Source: Thermoproteota archaeon | Lineage (GTDB): Archaea; Thermoproteota; Nitrososphaeria; Nitrososphaerales; Nitrosopumilaceae | Reading direction: 5' to 3' | Length of the DNA stretch: 64,000 nucleotides | NCBI GenBank assembly: GCA_003352285.1 | Contig: QQVN01000003.1 | Span: 248,001-312,000, forward strand | Shown: piece after piece, positions 49,518 to 58,108 of the stretch | Numbering within the stretch: the first letter of the stretch is position 1 | How the letters are laid out: each line of letters begins with the position of its first letter | The notes under the pieces: generated by a model | Seen by the model: the letters and a program-made list of their open reading frames with translations, nothing else | Told to the model about the DNA's origin: nothing | Databases searched by the model: none | Program-made: the position numbers and the translations under genes

Positions 49518-50159
49518 ATGACTTCAATCAAAACAAAAGCAATAACTCTTAGTGTTGCAGCAATTCTTTCTGTAACTATGATTGCAGGATTTCAATTAAA
49601 TGAAATCGTTGCAGAAAAAGGAGAAGACAAAGGATACACATTTGCTGAAGGAACACAACTTTTAGCTGTTTTTACATACAAAAACGGTATTGAAGAACAG
49701 GTTTCTTTTGAGGCAATTAATCAAATGCAATCCTTTGATAACACAAAGCCTCCGATCTTTAAGCTAGAAAAAATTGTGAGTGATAACTCTCCTTATCTGT
49801 ACAAGCACGCTGATGAATTTCACAATCTTGTAGGCCAAAGTAATACTAGATCAGAAGAATCAAACAAGATGGATATTGACGTATTGTTCATAAAACATGA
49901 TGATGTTGTACGCTCATTTTCTTATCAAACCTGTAAAATCACTGACTACAAGATAGAGACTCTATATGACAAAGAGGAAGGTTGGAATTCTGACAAAGGA
50001 TTTGCCCACCTGGAACAATTTGAGTTTTCATGCTATGACTATTCTCCAGTAAATCCTGTCTATGAGATAATCACAAATGGTCATCCTGTAGCCAAGACTA
50101 AGAGTAGTGTAGAGTATCAAAAGGAACAAACCCTTAGGGAACAACTATACAATCAATAA
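49518..50159 (+). CDS. Secreted protein in the phosphate locus
   Basis: About 213 residues from ATG 49518; TTG 49509 is also in frame. Signal peptide (to about 30; AITLSVAAILSVTMIAGF). The mature part has no transmembrane helix, two or three cysteines (SYQTCKITDY, FEFSCYDYSP) probably forming a disulfide, and a polar C-terminal tail. No enzyme family is recognised. Context and the Pho-like box suggest phosphate-regulated expression. Confidence 0.65.
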   Translation: MTSIKTKAITLSVAAILSVTMIAGFQLNEIVAEKGEDKGYTFAEGTQLLAVFTYKNGIEEQVSFEAINQMQSFDNTKPPIFKLEKIVSDNSPYLYKHADEFHNLVGQSNTRSEESNKMDIDVLFIKHDDVVRSFSYQTCKITDYKIETLYDKEEGWNSDKGFAHLEQFEFSCYDYSPVNPVYEIITNGHPVAKTKSSVEYQKEQTLREQLYNQ

Positions 50160-50173
50160 TTTTTTTTCTTTTT

Positions 50174-51211
50174 TTATTTTGATATTACACTATTGATGTT
50201 CTCATCAATAACAACTTCGACAATATCTCTTGTGTATTCTGCAATTCTTCTAATATCTTCTAAAATCAATTTTGTAGTGGCATTATTTGGATCAGAGTCA
50301 CTTAGATTTTTCATTATCATTTTTTCTTTTTCAATGATATTTTGAATGTTTGATGCAATATTTTCTGCCTTTTCATAATCTCTTTTAATTAACGTTTGAA
50401 TAGATTCTTCAAAAACTTTAACTGATGCTTCACTTGCTTCTGCAATTTCTTTTAGTGTTTTAGTATTTAATGGGCCCTCAAGAAATTTTATCTTTTTTGC
50501 AATCAATGCAGCATGATCTGCAATTCTTTCTACACATTTTACAACAGTTCTATGTCCTATGCACTCTGCAGGATTTTCTAATCCGGAGTCATATAACACT
50601 TGGACGTCTTGTAAAGCTAAATTAAGATTTCTTCTCATGTATAAGCTAAATCTATCTACCTCATCATCCATTTTGATAATCTCTTGTGCGTATCCTAAAT
50701 CTTGATTTTTTAATGCATCCATTACTTCACGATGCATATTTGATGTAGTATCATACATTCTGTTTAATGCGATTCCAAACGATAACTGTGAGAGTCTAGT
50801 TAGTACTTGAAGAGTAATCTTTTCAGAGCTAGATTCAATTATTTCAGTACCGATAAGAGTATTTCTTACTAATTCTGTTATGACTTTTGAATGTGTTATC
50901 GGAATTTTTATTCCTCTTGTTTTTATTTGTATGATGTTATATCCAGAAAGATACATTGCAATAATTTTTCTTCTAATTGATTCTGTGGAGTCATCTTTAC
51001 CAATAAACACTATTGGTTGACTAGATTCTTTGTTAATTCCCTCCTCTTGGTATATTGTAATGGAATTGTTGGGATTTTTTACAAGGGAAACTGTGCTGTT
51101 TTGTTTAAGATTCATTTCTATGATCCAATTTTTTGGAAGAGAAACGACATATGTTGAACCTCCGACAATTTGTAATCTTCGTGTTTGTTTCCCATTGTTT
51201 GTCTTTTGCAA
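50174..51211 (-). CDS. AbrB/SpoVT-PhoU fusion protein
   Basis: 345 residues. An N-terminal AbrB-like swapped-hairpin DNA-binding domain (about 10-60; RRLQIVGGSTYVVSLPKNWI) is followed by PhoU-type helical bundles (about 100-340; SFGIALNRMYDTTSNMHREVMDAL, AECIGHRTVVKCVERIADHAALIAKKI). The archaeal fusion would let a phosphate-signalling protein bind DNA directly. It is divergent from pstCAB, and the intergenic region contains the multi-half-site Pho-like element. Confidence 0.88.
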   Translation of the reverse strand: MQKTNNGKQTRRLQIVGGSTYVVSLPKNWIIEMNLKQNSTVSLVKNPNNSITIYQEEGINKESSQPIVFIGKDDSTESIRRKIIAMYLSGYNIIQIKTRGIKIPITHSKVITELVRNTLIGTEIIESSSEKITLQVLTRLSQLSFGIALNRMYDTTSNMHREVMDALKNQDLGYAQEIIKMDDEVDRFSLYMRRNLNLALQDVQVLYDSGLENPAECIGHRTVVKCVERIADHAALIAKKIKFLEGPLNTKTLKEIAEASEASVKVFEESIQTLIKRDYEKAENIASNIQNIIEKEKMIMKNLSDSDPNNATTKLILEDIRRIAEYTRDIVEVVIDENINSVISK

Positions 51212-51247
51212 TTGATTAATGATTAGTTACTCTGATTATACTGTTTT

Positions 51248-51290
51248 AGAACATATTCTATATAGAACTATATTCTGTTCATATTCTATG
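51248..51290. promoter_or_regulatory. Clustered TTCTATATAGAA half-sites between phoU-like gene and pstC
   Basis: The perfect palindrome TTCTATATAGAA (51257-51268) is flanked by further AGAA/TTCT half-sites (AGAACATATTCT on the left; GAACTATATTCTG and TTCATATTCT on the right). Divergent regulation of AbrB-PhoU and pstCAB from this site is plausible. Confidence 0.6.
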
Positions 51291-51338
51291 TAATTTATGG
51301 CCGTTTTTTAGATAACTCATGTTTTGACGCTTTAATTT

Positions 51339-52310
51339 GTGGCTAAAGTCGTAAGTAATCCCCCAAAAAGGAGACTAAATACAGATAAAATTTTCAAAAT
51401 TGGCGCTACCATAGCTGGAGTCTATGTTTTAGTAATTATTGCATTGATGATCTTTCAACTTACTGCAGAATCGTATCCTATATGGGAGGAAGAAGGCTTT
51501 TCATTTGTTACTAGCACTGATTGGAATGCCGTAGAAGGAAGAGAATCATTTGGAGCGTTGCCGTATATTTTAGGAACACTAGTTACAGCAGCACTCGCAA
51601 TGGCAATTGGAGTTCCACTTAGTATTGGAATTGCAATGTTCATTTCAGACGCACCTCCAAAAATTGGAAATCCTTTGGGCTTTGTTGTAGAATTGCTTGC
51701 AGCAGTGCCAAGTGTAATTTACGGTTTGTGGGGACTTTTTGTATTTAGAGAATATTTTCGTGATTTTATTGAAAAACCATTGCACTCAGCATTTGGTGAC
51801 ACTATTTGGTTTTTTTCAGGTACTCCATTTGGTTTGGATATCTTTACTGCAAGTATAATTTTAGCAATAATGATCATTCCTACCGTATCTGCAGTGTCTA
51901 GAGAAATAATGAAGGCAGTACCACAACAGCAAAAGGAAGCAGCATACATGCTTGGTGCAACAAAATGGGAGATGTTCAAACTTGCTGTATTCCCATATGC
52001 AAAAACAGGATTAATCGGTGCATCAATTTTAGGACTGGGAAGAGCAGTTGGCGAGACAATGGCTGTAACAATGTTAATTGGTAATGCAACAGGATTAAGT
52101 GCAATTCCATCTTCATTATTCAAACCAAGTCAAACCATGTCAAGTATTATTGCAAATGAATTTGTAGAAGCATCCCCGGCATCATTACATCTTCCTGCAT
52201 TAATTGGAATTGCCCTCGTTCTTTTGGGAATTGCAATTTGTATCAATATTGTAGCACACATTCTTGTATCGCGAATGTTAAAAATCAAAGAGGGAGCTAT
52301 TAACAATTGA
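51339..52310 (+). CDS. pstC: Phosphate ABC transporter permease PstC
   Basis: 323 residues, GTG start. Six membrane helices of the ABC type I importer fold, with the EAA loop EAAYMLGATKWEMFKLAVFPYAKTGLIGASILGLGRAVGETMA. An extracytoplasmic loop after the first helix carries the PstC-typical EEEGFSFVTSTDWN. Forms the channel with PstA. Its stop overlaps the pstA start by four bases. Confidence 0.95.
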   Translation: MAKVVSNPPKRRLNTDKIFKIGATIAGVYVLVIIALMIFQLTAESYPIWEEEGFSFVTSTDWNAVEGRESFGALPYILGTLVTAALAMAIGVPLSIGIAMFISDAPPKIGNPLGFVVELLAAVPSVIYGLWGLFVFREYFRDFIEKPLHSAFGDTIWFFSGTPFGLDIFTASIILAIMIIPTVSAVSREIMKAVPQQQKEAAYMLGATKWEMFKLAVFPYAKTGLIGASILGLGRAVGETMAVTMLIGNATGLSAIPSSLFKPSQTMSSIIANEFVEASPASLHLPALIGIALVLLGIAICINIVAHILVSRMLKIKEGAINN

Positions 52311-53233
52311 CTAGCATACAACGAAGACAAGAGTATAGAACTCTCTTTAAACAAAATGTTGAACGCAGATTAATTGTTGATAAAATTGTAAGATTGATAG
52401 TTATCGCGTGTGTTATTACTGCTATAGTTCCACTTGGCAGCATACTGCTTGAAGTTTTTAAAAATGGTGCAGCAGCTATTAGCATAGAATTTCTTACTCA
52501 AGTTCCAGGTTCCATAGGTACTGGGGATGGCGGTATTGGACCTGCAATTCAGGGTACTTTGATAATTATTGGCATGGCAAGCCTAATTGGCGTACCAATA
52601 GGTGTTCTCTCAGGTGTATTCTTGTCTGAATTTGGAGATAATCGTTTGGCAAAATCTATTCGATTTTTTAATGATGTGTTTATGGAATTTCCATCTATTG
52701 TTCTCGGTATTTTTGCCTTTTTGGTTATAGTGTTGGTACTAGGTCACTTTTCAGTATGGGCTGGTGCATTTGCATTATCCCTTATCATGTTTCCAATAGT
52801 AGCTAGAACCACTGAAGAATCACTCAAAATGGTTCCAGTGACATACCGTGAAGCTGGTATGGCGTTAGGACTGAAAAGATGGGTTGTCATCATGAGAATT
52901 GTTTTATCAGCTGCAAAAAGTGGATTGGTAACCGGCGTCTTGTTATCTGTCTCTCGAATCGGAGGGGAAACTGCTCCATTAATCATGACAATTCTCGGAA
53001 GCAGTCAATTCTTCAGTGACTTTGATACACCTATGGATGCACTACCTCTAAGAATATGGCGTCTTTCTTTACTTCCATATGATAGCGCACAGCTACAGGG
53101 TTGGGGAGCAGCACTTGTTTTGATTTTGATTATTCTTGCAGTAAATGTTGGTGTTCGATACTTTGTTCTAAATAAACAAGGTGGAGGCCTAGTTGGAAGA
53201 TTGATCAAACAGGATAGAGGTGTAAAACAATGA
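52307..53233 (+). CDS. pstA: Phosphate ABC transporter permease PstA
   Basis: 308 residues, TTG start overlapping pstC. Six helices, with the ABC EAA loop [45 protein letters not shown]. The segment [20 protein letters not shown] is PstA-typical. Overlaps pstB by four bases at its end. Confidence 0.95.
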   Translation: MTSIQRRQEYRTLFKQNVERRLIVDKIVRLIVIACVITAIVPLGSILLEVFKNGAAAISIEFLTQVPGSIGTGDGGIGPAIQGTLIIIGMASLIGVPIGVLSGVFLSEFGDNRLAKSIRFFNDVFMEFPSIVLGIFAFLVIVLVLGHFSVWAGAFALSLIMFPIVARTTEESLKMVPVTYREAGMALGLKRWVVIMRIVLSAAKSGLVTGVLLSVSRIGGETAPLIMTILGSSQFFSDFDTPMDALPLRIWRLSLLPYDSAQLQGWGAALVLILIILAVNVGVRYFVLNKQGGGLVGRLIKQDRGVKQ

Positions 53234-54063
53234 GTACATTGACTACGAAAGCAACAAACTCAGAAGCAAAAAAATCAACTTCAAAACATATTGATGAATC
53301 AAATGAAAAATTCAAAATGATTGCTGAAAATGTTACGATCAGTTACAGTGGAATTGCTGCAGTAAAAAACATCACAATGAAGTTTAAAGAAAAATCTGTA
53401 ACTGCATTAATTGGACCTTCCGGATGTGGAAAGACTACTTTCCTGAGATGCTTAAACAGAATGCATGACATGACAAAAAATGCCAAAGTTGTAGGCAAAG
53501 TAATGATTGATGGAATTGATCTGTATTCTAAGAATATCGACCCAATTTATCATAGGCGAAAAGTTGGAATGGTTTTTCAAAAGCCAAATCCGTTTCCTAC
53601 AATGTCAATTTATGATAATGTCACAGCAGGTCTTCGATTAAATGGCGTAAAAGACAAAAAAATTCTAGAAGAAATTGTAGAGGATTCTCTAAAAATGGCC
53701 TATCTTTGGGATGAGGTCAAAGACAATCTCAAAAAGCCTGCAATAGAGCTCTCCGGAGGACAACAACAAAGATTATGCATCGCTAGAGCACTAGCTATTC
53801 AGCCTGAAGTACTCTTGATGGATGAGCCTGCATCTGCCCTTGACCCTATAGCCACTCAGAAAATTGAAGAAACTATTACTGAATTAAAGAAGGAATTTAC
53901 GATAATTATCGTTACCCATAACATGCAACAAGCCGTACGCGTTTCTGATTATACTGGTTTCATGTATCTTGGTGATTTGATAGAATTTAGAGAAACAAAG
54001 AAGCTTTTCACTGATCCAAAAAATGAATTAACCGCAAAATATGTTCAGGGGCAGTTTGGTTAA
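53230..54063 (+). CDS. pstB: Phosphate ABC transporter ATPase PstB
   Basis: 277 residues. Walker [18 protein letters not shown]-loop [19 protein letters not shown] signature [15 protein letters not shown], Walker [14 protein letters not shown] and the H-loop THNMQQ are all present. A 35-residue polar N-terminal extension precedes the ABC domain. The stop overlaps the phoU start by one base (TAATG). Confidence 0.97.
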   Translation: MSTLTTKATNSEAKKSTSKHIDESNEKFKMIAENVTISYSGIAAVKNITMKFKEKSVTALIGPSGCGKTTFLRCLNRMHDMTKNAKVVGKVMIDGIDLYSKNIDPIYHRRKVGMVFQKPNPFPTMSIYDNVTAGLRLNGVKDKKILEEIVEDSLKMAYLWDEVKDNLKKPAIELSGGQQQRLCIARALAIQPEVLLMDEPASALDPIATQKIEETITELKKEFTIIIVTHNMQQAVRVSDYTGFMYLGDLIEFRETKKLFTDPKNELTAKYVQGQFG

Positions 54064-54734
54064 TGCCGCGTCTAATTGATCCTTCACTTGAAAAATTATC
54101 TCTGATAATGTCAGAGATGGGGGATATGGCAATTGAATGCATATCTCTTGCAGTTGATTCGTATCTTGAAGGAAAAAATACTACAGATAAGGTTAGAGCA
54201 CTATCTGATTCAATTCGTAACAAATACTTTGAAGTTGAAGATTTGATCTTTGATATGTTACTAAAGTATCAGCCAGTAGCTGATGACTTTAGATTGATTC
54301 GCTCCTCTACTGAAATTTCCTATGCGTTTTCAAGATTTGGAAGATATGCATATGATATTACACAAGTTCGAGATTTGTTTGGTGATATCTCTGAATGCAC
54401 AAACGCATCACTGTTTGAAATTACAAAAAAAGTAAAACACATGATAAAAGAAGCCGTTTTGTCATTTGCAGAGCTTGATGTTAGAAAAGCAGTCAAGATT
54501 CAGGAAGACGAAGCTTTCATAGATAAAATCTACAAAGAGAGATTACCAAAATTAATTGAATCAGAAAATACAAAATGTGCTTTAGCTGAAGCTCTTCTAT
54601 TGCGATACCTAGAGCGAATAGGTGATCATGCTGTGTTTATGAGTGATGCAATAAACTACATCGTTACTGGAAAGCACAAGCCTAGTGAGCAGCGAATTGC
54701 TGATCACACAAAAGATTCTAAACCAACTTTGTGA
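54063..54734 (+). CDS. phoU: PhoU-family phosphate regulator
   Basis: 223 residues with two three-helix PhoU repeats: LEKLSLIMSEMGDMAIECISLAVDSY and RYLERIGDHAVFMSDAINYIVTGK at the end. The typical metal-binding E/D-x-x-R-IGD motifs are visible. PhoU restrains phosphate uptake when phosphate is plentiful. Lies in the pstCAB operon and is the second PhoU of the locus; it lacks the AbrB domain of the other. Confidence 0.93.
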   Translation: MPRLIDPSLEKLSLIMSEMGDMAIECISLAVDSYLEGKNTTDKVRALSDSIRNKYFEVEDLIFDMLLKYQPVADDFRLIRSSTEISYAFSRFGRYAYDITQVRDLFGDISECTNASLFEITKKVKHMIKEAVLSFAELDVRKAVKIQEDEAFIDKIYKERLPKLIESENTKCALAEALLLRYLERIGDHAVFMSDAINYIVTGKHKPSEQRIADHTKDSKPTL

Positions 54735-54757
54735 TTGTAGTTCTTTATGTCAATAAC

Positions 54758-54874
54758 CTATAGAGTTAATGATAACATAATTACTGCAAGTATTGAAATT
54801 CCGTAAATTCCATAGTATGCTTTTTTGTGACGTGGTAGCGTTTGCTCTAGTTTTTGTTTAATCTGATACATCAT
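54758..54874 (-). CDS. 38-residue single-pass membrane microprotein
   Basis: ORF beginning MMYQIKQKLEQ with a basic middle and one C-terminal hydrophobic helix (GIYGISILAVIMLSLTL). AGGAGGTG at 54877-54884 precedes the ATG by a few bases, one of the best Shine-Dalgarno sites in the window, which strongly supports translation. Function unknown. Confidence 0.55.
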   Translation of the reverse strand: MMYQIKQKLEQTLPRHKKAYYGIYGISILAVIMLSLTL

Positions 54875-55045
54875 TACACCTCCTAAGTGAATTATGCGAG
54901 AACATTGTGAATGCCAATTCGTCATTCCTGTCTGGTCTGGGAAAAAGCTGTTCTCGCATTTGTTATGTACGTAATCCTAGATCATAAATTCTGGTCAGCT
55001 ATACAGCTTACCAAAATCTATCTAATTCTTCTGTGTAGCATATGT

Positions 55046-55189
55046 ATGAACACTCAAAACACATGGAACAAAATGGTTCACGCCCCATTCAAAAAGGTCG
55101 TAAAGTTTGACCTCATCTGCATGGCATTAGGTGCAGTTATGGGAATGGGTGCAGGAGCATATTTTGTTGCTAGCGGTTTATTTGGCTAG
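55046..55189 (+). CDS. Small single-pass membrane protein
   Basis: 47 residues from ATG 55046 (MNTQNTWNKMVHAP). The frame is open from 54911, but the upstream part is low-complexity hydrophobic and probably non-coding. The C-terminal helix DLICMALGAVMGMGAGAYFVASGLF is glycine-rich. Resembles small thaumarchaeal membrane peptides of unknown role, possibly respiratory subunits. Confidence 0.5.
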   Translation: MNTQNTWNKMVHAPFKKVVKFDLICMALGAVMGMGAGAYFVASGLFG

Positions 55190-55229
55190 CAACAATATTT
55201 TTTTTAAAACACGTACAAAACCCAGATTA

Positions 55230-55325
55230 TCAGGATATCTCAACAGAACACTTTGTTGAACATACTGGGGAATCAAACATGCTTTGAAATTCCCTGCCAC
55301 AATGAACACACTTTCTAAAATTCAC
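55230..55325 (-). CDS. 31-residue zinc-finger microprotein
   Basis: GTG-initiated ORF with CVHCG and VCSTKC, a treble-clef-like arrangement of two Cys pairs. Lies alone in a 265 bp intergenic stretch with an ATTTAAGTAA element upstream on the same strand. Supported by the zinc motif only. Confidence 0.4.
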   Translation of the reverse strand: MNFRKCVHCGREFQSMFDSPVCSTKCSVEIS

Positions 55326-55453
55326 TCTATAATTATGTCCTCATGTTACTTAAATCCACGGTAAAAGGTCTATTGTTATTACAAAATTTTAGAATCAGAA
55401 TCGGAAAAATTTTTTAATTTTGGAGCAAAACTGTATCTCCAACTTATATTACT

Positions 55454-55609
55454 ATGATGATTAGGTTACGCATGGTACAGCTTCAAATTTCAAATGAGAC
55501 GATGAAACGTATGGAGAAGATTACTGGCATAAATCACGCACGCGATGGGGATTTTCTTGTCAACGAACTCATTGACGTTTTAGAAAAAAAGATTCGAGAA
55601 AAATACTAG
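55454..55609 (+). CDS. Ribbon-helix-helix-like small protein
   Basis: 51 residues from ATG 55454, or 45 from ATG 55472 (MVQLQISNETMKRMEKITG). A short strand followed by two helices matches the ribbon-helix-helix pattern of CopG/Arc DNA-binding proteins: MVQLQIS strand, NETMKRMEKI helix, DGDFLVNELIDVLEKKIR helix. Precedes a 102-residue gene on the same strand by 18 bp. A small regulator is plausible. Confidence 0.55.
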   Translation: MMIRLRMVQLQISNETMKRMEKITGINHARDGDFLVNELIDVLEKKIREKY

Positions 55610-55627
55610 GTCATATTATTCCAAGAC

Positions 55628-55936
55628 ATGAATGATCAAGAATTTTTAGAATACATCAAGTATGATCTAAAAAGAATTGAAAGTGATCTAAATGGATTCT
55701 TGGAAGTTTACTACCCGATGCTGAGAAGCTCATGGAACCCAAAAAATGAGTCTGATTTTATCCTTGGATGGATTCTTGGAAGCAAGGAAGGTGAGTACTC
55801 AGAAGGGTATCGCAAAAAGTATGGACAAGCTTGGGGACAAGAGTTTCTTTTTCTAGTGCATCAGGAAATTAGAAGCAAAAAAAGCATTCTGGAAAAAGAG
55901 ATTACAAAATACTTGGAAGAAAAATCCTCAAAGTAA
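55628..55936 (+). CDS. Hypothetical protein
   Basis: 102 residues, helical and charged: QEFLEYIKYDLKRIESDLNGFLEVYYPML, then WILGSKEGEYSEGYRKKYGQAWGQEFLFLVHQEI. No cysteine or membrane helix. The C-terminus overlaps the convergent CorA gene by nine bases. May be cotranscribed with the RHH-like gene. Function unknown. Confidence 0.6.
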   Translation: MNDQEFLEYIKYDLKRIESDLNGFLEVYYPMLRSSWNPKNESDFILGWILGSKEGEYSEGYRKKYGQAWGQEFLFLVHQEIRSKKSILEKEITKYLEEKSSK

Positions 55937-56989
55937 TTTCTTTTTCTTAAAATAAACAATCATGGAAACACCTATTCCAATCATAACTCCAAGCACAATT
56001 GGATATCCAAAGGGTGATGATAACTCTGGCATAAACTCAAAGTTCATACCATACACTCCTGCCAAAAACGTCACTGGAATGAATATGGTTGCAATCAATG
56101 CTAATATCTTCATTGCATCGTTTGTCTTTTGATTTAGAACTGATAGGTAAAGATTGTTCATTGTAGAAAGCTTGTTGTTTGTAGCATCAATAGTATCTGT
56201 TATCTGAATAATGTGATCACTGAGGTCTCTAAAGAAAATTGCACTGGATGTGGAAATGAGTGGAGTTTTGAGATGCTCTAGTGTAGGAATAAACTTGCGA
56301 AGCGGTTGAAGAGATTTTTGGATAACTAACATCTCGTCTTGCATTTTATGTAGTGTGTTGAGGTAAACTTGCTTTGGATTTTGAACAATCTTCTTTTCTA
56401 AATCTTCTATTTTTTCTCCCATATTTTCAAGTACTATGAAATAATTATCTACAATTGCATCTAGTAACGCATACATAAGATAGTCTGACTTGCTTTCCCT
56501 CATTGTTTTTCTGCCTTCTCTTATTCTTACGCACACTGGTTCAAAGACATCATCTGCAGATTCCATAAATGATAGAATGTAGTTTTTACCACAAACTATG
56601 CTAATGTGTTCCATCTCAAGCTCGCTATTAGAATTCTTAAACTCAAACATCTTTAGTGCAACAAAGATAAACTCATCATAATCTTCTACCTTTGGATGCT
56701 GGTCTGTATTTGCAATGTCTTCTAAAACTAGTGGATGTATTCCAAGACGCATTCCTATTTTTTCGATAGATTTAACCTCATGTAATCCGACAATGTTGAC
56801 CCATGTGATGGTTGGATTCTCAAAAAATGGAAAAGACTCTTCAATGGTTTTGACTTCTTTTTCTAATAACTCTTTTTTATCAAAATCTACAATCTGAATT
56901 TTTGTAACATCTGTTTTTTTGCCAAGATGAGTGATTGTACCTGGGGCACTGCCTGGTTTTCTGCCTGATTTTTTGAAAAGCTTAACCAT
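55928..56989 (-). CDS. corA: CorA-type magnesium/divalent cation transporter
   Basis: 353 residues. A large cytoplasmic N-terminal alpha/beta domain (to about 240), a long helix, and two C-terminal membrane helices. The first ends in the signature YGMN (VYGMNFEFMPEL), the Mg2+ selectivity loop. The tail ends in a basic KKKKL. The family transports Mg2+, Co2+ or Ni2+. Converges on the preceding gene. Confidence 0.95.
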   Translation of the reverse strand: MVKLFKKSGRKPGSAPGTITHLGKKTDVTKIQIVDFDKKELLEKEVKTIEESFPFFENPTITWVNIVGLHEVKSIEKIGMRLGIHPLVLEDIANTDQHPKVEDYDEFIFVALKMFEFKNSNSELEMEHISIVCGKNYILSFMESADDVFEPVCVRIREGRKTMRESKSDYLMYALLDAIVDNYFIVLENMGEKIEDLEKKIVQNPKQVYLNTLHKMQDEMLVIQKSLQPLRKFIPTLEHLKTPLISTSSAIFFRDLSDHIIQITDTIDATNNKLSTMNNLYLSVLNQKTNDAMKILALIATIFIPVTFLAGVYGMNFEFMPELSSPFGYPIVLGVMIGIGVSMIVYFKKKKLL

Positions 56990-57122
56990 GCTCTGACTGA
57001 TTACTCTAATTGATAATTAAAGTAACCTGCAAATAGGTCAAAATCTAGACACAACAAAAATTGATAATTACACAAATAGAATTGAAATCAAAATTAATTA
57101 ATGCTAAATAAAAAACGAAATC

Positions 57123-57206
57123 ATGGATGATACCAATAAAGCCATAGGAATATGCCTTATCTTCCTTGTTGCTATAGTTACTGGATATTCCCTCTTGGGA
57201 TTATAG
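57123..57206 (+). CDS. 27-residue membrane microprotein
   Basis: ORF beginning MDDTNKAIG and continuing as a single hydrophobic helix (ICLIFLVAIVTGYSLLGL). The composition is that of a membrane peptide, but there is no independent promoter or ribosome-binding site evidence. Confidence 0.35.
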   Translation: MDDTNKAIGICLIFLVAIVTGYSLLGL

Positions 57207-57270
57207 TTATTGAAATCTCGTGGGTTATTCTAATCAACTGCTACTTTTTTGGCAAATTTACCAAAAATAG

Positions 57271-57301
57271 GCATGCCACAATTTCTTAGTTATTCCTAAT
57301 A
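57271..57301 (+). promoter_or_regulatory. Conserved promoter element, copy 7
   Basis: GCATGCCACAATTTC begins here, and CTAATA begins 25 bp downstream at 57296; the ATG at 57324 is 28 bp further. This copy lies 25 kb away from the other six. Confidence 0.65.
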
Positions 57302-57323
57302 CTTTATCAGTTCTAGTTATTTC

Positions 57324-57458
57324 ATGTATGAAAATAAAATAAAAACAGAATATTCTGTTAGAAAAGCATGGGATAAGCTAGAAGGCATTCCACTAGAAGA
57401 GATTGAACACTTTGATAATTTTATGAAAGATTATCAAAGTACAAGAAAAAACAAGTAG
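57324..57458 (+). CDS. 44-residue microprotein with conserved promoter
   Basis: ORF of 44 codons at the leaderless position of promoter copy 7. The product is charged and helical (VRKAWDKLEGIPLEEIEHFD), with no cysteines. Its stop is seven bases before the start of the secreted protein at 57466, the same layout as at 29048/29144. Confidence 0.5.
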   Translation: MYENKIKTEYSVRKAWDKLEGIPLEEIEHFDNFMKDYQSTRKNK

Positions 57459-57465
57459 CTATACG

Positions 57466-57783
57466 GTGACCATTTTGAAAAAGATTCTCTTGACCTCTAC
57501 GGCAATGATTCTTGCACTGTCCTTGGTTTTTCCCACTTTTAATGCCTGGGCATATCTCATTACTCCAGATGGTTTTCTTGTAATGAAAAAAAGTAAAGGA
57601 GTTACTACCAATGATTTTGGGAAGAAAACTTACCATAAGGTATGCGGCAGTGAGGTCTGTAAGGAAGAAATTGTTAATCAAACTGAAAAGTCATTAAAAA
57701 ATGAACAAATAAAAAATATCAAAAAGATTACAGCAAGTGACAAAGCAGCAGAATTCATGAAGGTGTATTACCGATTAAAGTAA
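57466..57783 (+). CDS. Small secreted protein with VCGxxxC motif
   Basis: 105 residues from GTG. Signal peptide (to about 30; ILLTSTAMILALSLVFPTFNAWA). The mature part contains HKVCGSEVCKEE, the motif also found as KKVCGDRLCSD in the protein at 29144, and a Lys-rich helical C-terminus. The cysteine pair may be a disulfide or metal/haem site. Function unknown. Confidence 0.65.
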   Translation: MTILKKILLTSTAMILALSLVFPTFNAWAYLITPDGFLVMKKSKGVTTNDFGKKTYHKVCGSEVCKEEIVNQTEKSLKNEQIKNIKKITASDKAAEFMKVYYRLK

Positions 57784-57819
57784 AACTTTGTACATCTACT
57801 CTTTTATCTTCGATTGTTC

Positions 57820-58044
57820 ATGATTGAGTCAAAGAACATGGAAATGGAAGCAGATGAAATTTGTGAGTTTTGTACCAAACCACGGGCAGATCATGATTCA
57901 GAAGAAAAACAAAACTGTTCAAGAAATCTTATTGAGATGGGAATAATGCGATACTGTGGTCTTTGTGGTGTATCAAAACCTGCAAAGGGCTCCCATGACA
58001 GATGTGGAAAATGCGGAGAAAAATACTCTTTCATTAACCATTGA
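57820..58044 (+). CDS. Zinc-binding small protein
   Basis: About 74 residues from ATG 57820 (TTG 57814 is in frame). CEFC with H-x-x-x...C (DHDSEEKQNC) and then CGLCG and CGKCG, giving two zinc sites. Ends KYSFINH. No additional domain. Same strand as the preceding secreted protein, about 40 bp apart. Confidence 0.65.
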   Translation: MIESKNMEMEADEICEFCTKPRADHDSEEKQNCSRNLIEMGIMRYCGLCGVSKPAKGSHDRCGKCGEKYSFINH

Positions 58045-58108
58045 CGATAAATATGATGTATCTAGTGGTTGACGCATGTGTAAAATTAAGATTAAAGATG
58101 TGCTAAAT

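Noticed and set aside
54911-55045. First 45 codons of the long frame ending at 55189
   Set aside because: Hydrophobic, cysteine-rich shadow-like residues; the inner ATG 55046 gives a compact membrane protein more like known small thaumarchaeal ones.
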